Shown here in pieces: positions 12,721 to 22,170 of a stretch of 64,000 nucleotides of DNA. Made by a program: the position numbers and the translations under genes. The stretch is from assembly GCA_018389105.1 (NCBI GenBank), contig JACATO010000624.1:806001-870000 (forward strand), read 5' to 3'. Position 1 is the first letter of the stretch, and every line of letters begins with the position of its first letter. This DNA comes from Nautilus pompilius. Lineage: Eukaryota; Mollusca; Cephalopoda; Nautilida; Nautilidae. The notes under the pieces were generated by a model. The model saw nothing but the letters and a program-made list of their open reading frames with translations. It did not search any database and was not told where the DNA came from.

Positions 12721-13774
12721 CCGCCAATCATAGAGTTTTGAGTGTTAAACCCTCAAACTGCAAGTCCATCAACCAATCCAGCTAGACTTTTGTCCAAGAA
12801 AAAACGGATAAGTTCGAGTTTCCATGACAACAGCTGCATCTTCTGCTGATTTTGCGGTATTGGCTACTGTGAAGCTCAGTCATCTGAGTTGTGTAGATCA
12901 TGAATGATTGGTAAAAATGGATAAATTGCATTCACTTGCAGTTCATGTTTTAAATCAAGCGTGAGAACTTTATTTTCAAGAGACCGTATTTTATAAAATT
13001 ATTTAACTATGGCTCTGTAATTCTTATATACATGTACTGCGAGATAATTAGCTTCCGCCAGCCTCGCTGACTGATGCTAATCAAAATCTCTTGTTCAAAT
13101 AATTACTGGACTTATTATAAAAATTTCTGGAATGCCGTAATAAATTCCGTGTGATTTCTAAAGTGTTCTAAAGATATGTATTGATCATTTGTTTTTTATT
13201 ACATTAGAAACCGGAAAATAAAATTGACAAATAAAGCTGAATTAGCATCCCTCCAAATTAGCCTATATTTTGGTTCGATTTTTTTTTGTCATTTCTTTTA
13301 GTTTAACGCCATTTTTTCAAACAATTGAAATAAAATTTTGCTTACATCTGAAGATAATCAAAAGATTTATTAAACGTTTTGCAATTAGAAGATAAACTAC
13401 ACCTAAAACTGGAATAATAGTCAATGGAATAATACTGAAAAGAATGCAAAAAAAATTCAGTTCTTCACATTTCATTTGATTGGGTTTATTTGCTTATATT
13501 CGCTAGAATATACATCGAATGAAATTTTATAAAATAATTAATTTTTCAATCGAAAAGAGAAAACGAATGCTTTCTGAACTTAAAGCGTAACCCGTCAAGG
13601 CTCCAGATATTGAACAGAGAAATTTCCAAAAAAAAAAAACAATTAAGAGTAGTATTTACTGTGAACTCACAAAATACTTATTTTGGACAGTGCTCTATGC
13701 GCTGGGATCAAACTGACTTTGATTTATTTGGTAAATCACCTATGCTTTCTTTCTTTTGTTTACATTTTTCACAG
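12721..13774. other. AT-rich spacer
   Basis: No recognised feature is present. The final part (about 13750-13774) is the pyrimidine-rich tract preceding the exon candidate that begins at 13775. Confidence 0.45.
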
Positions 13775-13924
13775 TTGATTCGCTGTATGGCTTCTTTAAA
13801 ATCAAACTACAAACCTTTGTAGATGGACATCCTCTAGAACTCAAAAAGTACAGTGACGTGATTACGAGCTGCAAGAACAAGTACGAGTTCGAGGAAGCCT
13901 CCGTCTGCGGCAGCCATGCTATAA
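13775..13924 (+). CDS. candidate internal coding exon (150 nt, phase 1-1), gene unknown
   Basis: The stretch lies between a pyrimidine-rich acceptor (TTTACATTTTTCACAG, ending 13774) and a good donor (GTAAGAAG, starting 13925). It is exactly 150 nt and enters and leaves in phase 1, a symmetrical arrangement typical of extracellular modules. It is open throughout. The second half uses many codons ending in G or C (AAG TAC, GAC GTG, TGC AAG AAC AAG TAC GAG TTC GAG), unlike the AT-rich surroundings. The peptide runs from DSLYGFFKIKLQTFVDGHPL through KKYSDVITSCKNKYEFEE to ASVCGSHA, with two cysteines. I do not recognise the family. No partner exon is identified, so the gene model is unsupported beyond this exon. 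Confidence 0.45.
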
Positions 13925-16900
13925 GTAAGAAGTTTAAGGAAGCTGATAGAGGTTTTGGAAAAAAGAGATGGCATAAGACGTGTTCACGTGCGTCTTTGAC
14001 GCTTACTGTGAATATCGCGCGTTGAGCATAAGTGTGCGATAAACATCGATGTTATCTCTGTAGCTAACGGGAATGATAGAGACAGACAAGCCACTTCTCA
14101 TCATATGCAATGTCAATCGTCAAATGCAATAGGCATCATAGATGCTACCATGACTTCCTGTTTTTTGAAACACTCAGTTTTCTGATAAGTTCATCTATCT
14201 TCAGTTCTCAGATAGTAGTGATCATGCATGGATGAGACGCGTCTAGCACAAGACTTTTGGTTACTGTAAGCCACGAAAAATATGGCGTTATGTCAGTTAT
14301 GGCATGAGATACAATATGGCCGCTGCACGACCACAGCTGCCTGTATGACTGAGGACTCTTAAATTTTGACCGATGTATTGATATTCTCTGAGAGGGAGTG
14401 CTGCTTGTATATGCTAATGACTGACTGACTGGAGAATCAGGACATTACAAATCTTTCTTAGCTGCCTGTCATCTGGCATGAACACCATTGAATACGTGCA
14501 GTCTTTTTTCTACTGGTCAGGACAGAAACGTTTCCATAAACCCTGCGACTCCCTAACACAGATTCTGTTACTGTAATGAGTTGCAATTGTGAAGACTGGG
14601 CAATGATTGCGGATCCTGTCAACAAAATGTTTAACCCGTTTTTGCTTTGCATATAGCAAAGAACTCTACCACAGAGTATGACCCTACCACTCCGCCTTAT
14701 ATATGGGTCCAAAATAAGTAAATGTTACTTTCAATTTTCTGTGTAGTTTTTACTCAATGAATTCTAAAAAAACGTTTTCTTTGTCTTCGTTTCCAAACTC
14801 CAAATAAAGAATAATCGGGAAGTAATTTATTTTTCTTTCAAAAACATAAGGTTAGACAATAATATAGACATCACTGCGCACAGTCATAGAAGAAATTCCA
14901 GAAAGTTAGGAAGTTTACAAACACGTGTAAAGCCTTCGTCGCTACACTCTAAACCATCTAATTTAGTGCAAAGCACCACCGTAGTTACCACACAATTACT
15001 AAGCAACCATTTCCAAATATATAATTGTGAAGATTTCTAATCTATTCTACACCGACAATCTCAACTATGTGGTGTCTTACGAAAAATACTTTTGGTGTTC
15101 AGCATTCTTTAGCAGAAAAAAATCTTTCTTTAAAATTCCAATCACGTTTCTACAGAAAACGTCAATAAACCAAACTGAAAGCAACCGAACCTTCTGTAAT
15201 TGTTCTTTAGTATTTACATTGATAGAAGGATACATAATATTTACGATTCTTATCGTATTTTGTTATTTTTTATTGGGTGGGATAGATATCTTCTTACAAC
15301 GGTGTTTTGTCTTCACTGTACGAGGCTTTTGAAAATATCATAATTTATATAAACTTCAAAAGTGGAAAGAAATTTTATTGATAAGAGCTTTAAGATGTTA
15401 TTTAAAATTCTACGTACAAAGGCAATCGTTGAATTTTGGGACATTTTTTAACCTTATGAAGATTTGTGAAAGAATACAAAACTTACGTTACATTTTGCAT
15501 AATTGGTCTTATTATTCCTTATGATTAAAATTTTAGCCCCAAGATCAAGTAATTACCATCACGGTACCATTGCATGTATTTAGAAGGTAGCTTCAAATGA
15601 ATGAAATTTTTTTTAATTCATATAAAAAAATTACTAATTTCAAAAATAATTCATCGTATACATTTGCCACCATTTGTTACGCTTCATCCCGGATTTCAGA
15701 AAATTGTGATAAGGTCATATATTTTGAGCAAGAGTCATTGAATTTGTTCAATGAAAAATATTATAATCTGCCAGCTAGACTAGACGCATTTAGCATTTTC
15801 AGATCTATCGAGCTTGGACGGTGTTGCTCCTATTGGTTCAGCGGTCAGACCACCCGGCTACAAAGGCTAGACGAGTGTCAGCCAAAATCTTGGTTATCTA
15901 ATACTCTTTTAACTGCTGGTACCTTCTTATGACCGACAACCAGACCGCGTCTATTACAAGTCTCTCATTTGCTGCACACAAAGCGCATAACAACTTCAAA
16001 ATTTCGGCTGAATTGTCCAAAATGATAACGATTACAATCAATACACTAATCTAAAAATAATTCAACCGTGTGACAGTATATCAGTCATTATTGCGAATAG
16101 TGTGTAGTTTTGCCACCCTGATGGACACTGTACGGAACCAGTTCACAAGATGTCGATGGGATCGGAATGAGACAGGAAATGACTGCGTGTCAAACGAATG
16201 TTCCATTAAGATTAAATATTCTGATTTTGCTTTAAGAGAAAAACAAAGTACTAGCCTGGAATGAAACACACACACAGCACTCAGGTGGGTTTTACATTTA
16301 TTATTTACACTAACCGCTCAATATCTTCAAGCACATTCCATTATCGTTTCTTCATTTATTTCAATGAAATAAATATAAAATACATCTTCAAAGGTAACCA
16401 GATATAACATATAAACAGTTTATTTATTATTTTGTTATTCTAATTTATAGTAGTTTGTCCAATCAATAACAATGAAATGATTTTTGTATTACTAATCAAT
16501 TACAACTACCTAACGATGTTGAACAAAATCTCATGATATCTGAGTCACTACAGCTAAGCAGAGTCCGGCATTACTTTTCATTTACTGCATGTTGCATGTA
16601 TTAGTAAGACTTTACATGATATTTACTGAAAAATTAAACATTTCTTTCACAATAGAAATTATCTACAAACTATGTACAGCATTATACAAGGTATCACATT
16701 TACTCACTAAACGTAAACGCAATTTATTTTGATGACATTGACTATGTTTTACTATTTGAAAGATTTACATGGTGTATACTGCAGTAGTATGGGGGGCTGG
16801 TCTATTTTTAACGGCACCAGTCACTCCTAATTACAGGTATAGATGAGGCTATAACCGAAGTTATCTGCTCTAATATTCGACTGAAGCCATATCTATATCT

Positions 16901-16968
16901 GTAATTATGAATTATTGGTGCGACTTAATGATAGTTATGCTAACGTGCTTTAAACTAGTTATATAAAA
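13925..16968. other. spacer, nothing firmly identified
   Basis: The part from 14100 to 14715 is of higher complexity than usual here and has a minus-strand open stretch of 84 codons (14458-14712) without recognisable domains. A TTGGTTCAGCGGTCAGACC piece near 15834 resembles the A-box head of the SINE family but lacks a convincing B box. The rest is AT-rich. Confidence 0.4.
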
Positions 16969-16969
16969 C

Positions 16970-17043
<74 letters not shown>
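16969..17043. repeat. (ATT)n microsatellite
   Basis: About 24 uninterrupted ATT units lie 315 bp upstream of the left end of the transposon at 17358. The length and purity suggest a recent expansion. Confidence 0.97.
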
Positions 17044-17047
<4 letters not shown>

Positions 17048-17218
17048 TGCACCAAGAAAAAACTTATTTTAGTTTATTATTAGCTTTTATTAAATTGGTA
17101 TACGCGTATACTAAACAATTACCAAAAATTTTCATATTTTACGAATTTATAGTATTAAAAAAAGATATTGCAACTTCGCTTGAAACAGCTATTGGTCAGA
17201 TGAGGCACTTATCTAATG

Positions 17219-17296
17219 AGATAGAGATGGAGAGAAAGACCTGGAAAGATAGAAATAGAAAGAGAGATAAAGAGAGACACAGAGAGAGAAAGATGA
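17219..17296. repeat. degenerate purine-rich (GA-type) tract
   Basis: Almost all bases on the plus strand are A or G, built from GAGA, GATAGA and GAAAGA units. It looks like an old, decayed GA microsatellite. Confidence 0.6.
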
Positions 17297-17357
17297 ATTC
17301 ATAAATGTACATATTTTTTCAGTAAATAATAAACATTTCTAATACAATAACTGTGAT

Positions 17358-17377
17358 TACACGGGCCAGCAAAATTT
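17358..17377. repeat. left terminal repeat of element 1
   Basis: The terminal 20 bases match the left terminus of the element at 59821 with four substitutions. The adjoining sequence keeps the GCTGATTTCAAA subterminal motif near 17430. Confidence 0.65.
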
Positions 17378-17616
17378 GGGTCATTGAAAATTATCTGCAA
17401 TGTTATAACTGATTTTTATATTGTTTGTGCTGATTTCAAATATGACCACTATTTTTCTCTATCAAGTAAGGATTCTTCACACTGTGAATCCGAAAATATG
17501 GTAAAAGAGATTATTAATACATATTCTAGTTGAAACATTTATTTGCAAAAGAAATTAAAAAATAGTTTAATTTACGAAATTATTGATAGAAAACCGTTCT
17601 CAACACTTACTCCCCT

Positions 17617-19300
17617 CTACAAGTCCTTATAGTGCCTTTTCCGTTTTCCCTCAAAGCTCCTTTTGGTACTTTTTCTCTTGTAAGCAGTTTGCGGCTCTTC
17701 TCTGTGCAGCATCCAACAGTAGTCCGTAATCATGTTGACGTTCCACCTACCCTGGTATCTGCGTTCCATCTCTTTGATATCTTGATGAAATATTTCCCGC
17801 TGCTCTTCACTAACAGCAACGAGATTTTTGGTGAAGTTATCTAAATGAGAATTCAGGGAGCGCACCTTCAAACTCATCTAACAATCCAAGTTTTTGAATT
17901 TCATCAGCATGTTTTCCACAATACACTTAAAGTTGGGGTCCTTAGATTTCCCAAGAAATTTCTGTACTTCTTCGAGAGCTTTCCAGGCCTCTTTATCAAC
18001 TGTTTCCATTTTTGTTTCAAACACATCGTGATCATCTTTCAGAAGTTTCCAAATATCTGGACCGACAAAAATATCTTTCACTTTTTATTCTGACAGTTCC
18101 GGAAACTTGTTGCGCAAGTATTTAAAATACTCTCCTTTTGATAGAGCCTTTACAAATTATTTCATCAGTCCAAGCTTGATATTAAGTGGAGGCAGGAGGA
18201 CTTTCTTTGGATCAACCAAACTTTCCCGTACTACATTTTTGCTTCCAGGTTCTAATTCTATCCTACACGGCCACTCCTTTTTGATCCAGTGCTGGCCACC
18301 ATCCAGGCTGTCCCATTCACACAAGAAGCAGGGGTACTTGGTGTATCCTCCCTGCTGCCCAAGAAGCATGGAAATTACTTTCAGATCGTCGCATATCGTC
18401 CATCCATGATCTTTGTATTTCAGTTCGGTGAGAATTAAGGCTAAATTCTCGTAGCATTCTTTCAGATACACAGAATGCCCTACTGGTAGTGAAGCGTACT
18501 TGCTGCCGTTGTAGAGAAGCACTGCTTTGAGGCTTCTTTTTGACAAGTCAATAAAGAGCCTCCACTCGTTCACGTCATACTGTATGTTAAACCTCTCCAT
18601 CAGTCCAGGGACATCGTTACAGTAAATTAGATCATCTTCTTTAGAAAAGTAAGGAATGAAATATTTTTCTCTATTTCTAAACCATGAGAAAGAGGTATCA
18701 GGGACAACAATTTCTTTTCCATTAACCTAGAGCCTAACAGTTCTGCTGCATCGTTAGGAAGACCCAAGTCTTTTACTAAGTCATTCAATTCAATCTGTGA
18801 AAAATGTTGGGGTTCGCTGCTGCCTAAATCATTGTGAAAGTCCTCAGCAGAATACTGGCATTCTTTTTCAGAGTCTTCAGGCGTGTCTTCTAGTTTTTTC
18901 TGTTGGTAAAGGTACTGGTATACCTGGGCCATGATGTACAGGGCGTATTGCCGACGAGAGGCTCGGACAGAAAATTTCTTTCTTATTTTTTTAAATTGAA
19001 CCCTGTACGTTACACGAACAAAAGTAACAGTCATCACTGTGATTTCTGGGTTTTTTTCAGAGCATAATGATTCCAAAATGGAAAGACATTTTCTTACCTT
19101 GAGACCACTGTCGGAGTTCTTCCACACAAATAGAACACACTTTATATGGGGCCCAGGACTTATTCTGGTCACCAAGTTTCACACCAAAATACGCATAATA
19201 CACTTTCTTAACAAAGTCTGTAATGTTTCTTTGCTGTTTCTTCACTACAACGTTCCCACAAATCTAACAAAAGTTATCAGGTGCATTATGACAATCTCTT
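17617..19300 (-). pseudogene. transposase-like protein, CxxC / HQDI family, inactive
   Basis: Read from 19300 downwards. An N-terminal C4 zinc-binding module begins DCHNAPDNFC-x-ICG, with a stop replacing the residue between the cysteines. It continues ITDFVKKVYYAYFGVKLGDQ and VCSICVEELRQW. Next comes a linker with SQIELNDLVKDLGLPNDAAE and GSRLMEK (near 18700-18800). A conserved core (18157-18600) follows: EWRLFIDLSKRSLKAV (possible first catalytic Asp), VGHSVYLKECYENL, WTICDDLKVISMLLG, CFLCEWDS (CxxC) and PPLNIKLGLMK, where His is expected instead of Asn. The C-terminus (17617-17880) has SEEQREIFHQDI and EMERRYQGRWN, then a Lys/Arg-rich tail. Frame changes near 19060, 18640 and 17880 and a stop near 18157 inactivate it. 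I know the family only as multicopy uncharacterised animal proteins. The transposase role is inferred from the terminal repeats and motif order. Confidence 0.75.
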
Positions 19301-19470
19301 GCAGCTAGTTAGTACACTTATAAAAAGAAGAAAACCACAAATAAAAACATATAAAGAAAAAAGGAGAGAAAAAGTAAACTTCTGCAGAAATGACACGTCT
19401 GGAAAAGCACACTGATTATGACAGCACCTTCTCACACAAAGATCTAATTGCAAATGAGTCCAAGTAGGGA

Positions 19471-19560
19471 GTGTGGAGAGGGGGGAGCAAAAAGGAGTGA
19501 ATCATCAGCTTATCTCACTGTCTGGCACTGCCTGGAGAGGGGGAAACAAAAAAAGAGTGA
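19471..19560. repeat. two 30-bp G/A-rich units spaced 60 bp apart
   Basis: GTGTGGAGAGGGGGGAGCAA at 19471 and CCTGGAGAGGGGGAAACAAA at 19531 are each followed by an A run and GAGTGA. They sit exactly 60 bp apart in the non-coding part of element 1, on the 5' side of its gene. They could be a diverged tandem duplication within the element. Confidence 0.5.
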
Positions 19561-19744
19561 GTAAAAACAAGTTAAAAAATAAAAATTAATTATAATTCAT
19601 TTTTTTTTTGTTTAGAAGCTTAATACAGTGGTTCTGGAGATATTGAAATCGAAAATTTGAGTTTCTGGGAAAATGGCACTTGATGGAAATTTTAAAATAT
19701 TTTTACTGAAAACAGAACCTAAAAATCTATAAGAATCAGCTGTT

Positions 19745-19777
19745 AGTTTTGGCCAATTTTTCCATTTCAGGCCTGTA
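19745..19777. repeat. proposed right terminal repeat of element 1
   Basis: On the minus strand this starts TACAGGCCTGAAATGGAAAA and runs to AATTGGCC. It partly matches the left end TACACGGGCCAGCAAAATTT if small gaps are allowed. Further in there is CAGCTGATTC. The match is imperfect, and the true end may lie elsewhere. Confidence 0.4.
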
Positions 19778-20336
19778 TTATCGAAATAAATTCTAGATAC
19801 TTTTTATCTGTTGTTTCAAATGCGCATGGATTCTGCCTTCACCGCACAAATCTTTTCCCCACGAGAATATTTTCCGATTTAAACAGCACAGGCAGAAAAT
19901 TCATATCCCGCAAATTCAAACAGATGCTGCTGACTTATGACCTGCTTACTGTAAATAAAGAATCGAGAACCTACAGCCCACGGGCCTGACCCGGTCCGCC
20001 AGTTCTTTGATCAAATATACAAGTTAATGGCCTAGTGCTCGCAAACCACGCACTTGATATTAACCCTGCATTAATGCATAAACCCACTAATTTGTTTTCT
20101 AATAAATTGGACTTAGAATTATAGCCAGGTGTCTGCTAAATTTTATTTACTGAACTGAATTGTTATTTATTGTGAAAATAAAGTGCTTAGAGATGGGAGT
20201 ATAAATGTTCTTCATGTGAGCAGTTAGCAGAGGGGAGAGACCATCCGGTAACTTGTGGAAATCTTTTATGGATCGTATCTAGAAAAGAACTTTGTGTTCA
20301 ACTTCTTTTTATATTTCATCAGTGCTGAATCACAAA

Positions 20337-22067
20337 ATGGCAAAAAAACGTAGAAAAGTAGATACTGAGTGTCGACTGTTCCAGGAAAAATGGACAGAAA
20401 TGTAATTCCTTGTGGAATATAACAGCAACCCAGTGTGCTTGATCTTCCATGATACGATAGCTGTCAACAAAGAATAATATACCTCAAAACGTCACTACGA
20501 AACCAAACAAAAAGTACGGTGAGCTAACTGGGGAGAAAGGAATGACAAAATCAATCAGCTGAAGAAAATTTGAGAGCACAACGTTCACTGTTCACTAAAA
20601 AAGCGCCGAATCACAGAGAAATACACGTGCCAGTTATGCAGTAAGTTCATTAATAGCCAAGAACATGAAGCTTTTCACGGATGGGGAATTTGTCAAGGAG
20701 TGCTTGATGGCTGTGGCTGATATTTTATGTTCTGATAAGAATTTATTTTCTAATATCAGTCTCTCTGCAAGAACAGTAATACAAAAAGTTGAAGAAATGT
20801 CCCTTGATGTGAAGCAATCACTACGTGACTGCTGTGAAAGATTCCACTATTTTTCTGTGGCAATGGATAGAAGACACTGCACAGCTTGCAATATTTGTGC
20901 GAGATTTCAACTCACAATTCGAAATTGTTGAAGAATTTGCTCAACTTGTATCGTTCAAGGGAAATACTACTGGAGCAAACACTCTATAATCTGTTTTACT
21001 CTGTATAAAAGACATGAATTTGAATCTCAAAGTTAATTTCAGTGACTACTGATGGTGCTCCTGCGATGGTAGGTGAAAATAGAGGTGTTGTAGCACTTCC
21101 AGAGAAATACGTGCAAGACACTGGCATTCAAACCAAAATTATCAAATTACATTGCATTATTCATCAGGAGTCATTGTGTGCTAAGGCTTCAGGAATGCAA
21201 GAAGTAATGAAAGTGGTCGTGAAAACAGTAAATTTCATATTATCTCGAGGTCTGAACCATACATAATTCCACCAACTATAATTGTGAGCAAATGCACAAT
21301 ATTATGATTTACTGTACTTCTGTGAAATTTTCTGGCTAAGCCGAGGTGCTATGTTAGAACGGGTTTATGAACTTCGCGTGGAGATTGATATATTTTTGGA
21401 GAGTCAAAACATGAATGCATCACAGTTTCGTGTTCCTGCGTGGTTCCCCAAATCTTGCATTTTTAGTGGATATTATTTCACACTTAAATAAGCTAAATTT
21501 TCAGCTACAAGAATGCAGTCAGCTAGTGAATGTACTTTACAAGCACATTATTGCATTTGAGATGAATCTTCGACTGTGGGAATGCCAGATTGAAAATAAT
21601 GATTTTTTTAACTTTCCACTGCTGCAGAAAAATCAACACACTGGCACTTCGATGTATGTCTGTTATACGTGAACTAAAAAATTCAGTTTTCCTCACGTTT
21701 TGCAGACACTCGGTCATACAAAGGGAATTTAAAGGTGTCTGTTACATCTTTTGATATAGAAGTGGACAGTGTTCCTGAAAAAGTTCAGATGGAACTCATT
21801 GAGCTTAAAACCAGTGAACTTATGAAATCAAAATTCCTTGCAGGAGGGGTTTCCTTATTGGACTTTTACTAAAAGTATGTAATGGAAGCTGTAATTTATA
21901 CAAATTTAGTAGATCATGCAAAAAAGATTGCGTGTATATTTGGAAGTACCTACGTGTGTGAGCAACTGTTTTCAAAAATGAATTTCACCAGGAACAAAAT
22001 GCACACAACTCACAGATTCACATCTGGATGGCATACTCAGCCTCGCCTCATCCAACTTGAAACCTGA
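20337..22067 (+). pseudogene. hAT transposase (Charlie/ZBED5-like), inactive
   Basis: The start at 20337 begins MAKKRRKVDTECRLFQEKWT, the standard N-terminus of this group. A BED-type zinc finger follows, in which VCLIF has lost the second Cys of C-x2-C. FTDGEFVKECLMAVADILCS is at 20670. Near 20860 VAMD keeps the first catalytic Asp, but the following Glu-Ser is lost. At 21042 TTDGAPAM keeps the second Asp. LHCIIHQESLCAKA is at 21150. Near 21960 FGSTYVCEQLFSKMNFTRNK is the C-terminal hAT dimerisation region. Several in-frame stops (for example early after KWTEM) and frame changes near 20650, 20900, 21270, 21680 and 21870 make it non-functional. The order of motifs is complete, so it is an old full-length copy. 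Confidence 0.85.
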
Positions 22068-22170
22068 TATAAAAACTTTCAAAAGAAATACAAAATCAAG
22101 TATCGAATTGATTATATATTTTGGTAATTTCTAATATTTTATGATTTTAGGATTTGTTCTTTTTTCTTAA

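Larger units (their letters stand above)
17358..19777 (-). mobile_element. DNA transposon with CxxC-type transposase, element 1
   Basis: The left end at 17358 reads TACACGGGCCAGCAAAATTT. This agrees at 16 of 20 positions with the left end of the second element at 59821 (TACACTGGTCAACAAAATTA). About 80 bp inside, both elements carry a GCTGATTTCAAA-type subterminal motif. The proposed right end, read on the minus strand from 19777, starts TACAGGCCTGAAATGG and has CAGCTGATTC inside. It is more diverged, so this boundary is less certain. TA lies at both edges, as in element 2. The element carries one decayed minus-strand transposase gene. A non-coding stretch lies between the gene's 5' end and the right terminus. 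Confidence 0.65.

Noticed and set aside
17632..18093. Plus-strand open frames opposite the element 1 transposase (also 60155-60756 plus)
   Set aside because: They are shadows of the minus-strand coding relic, which carries all conserved motifs.
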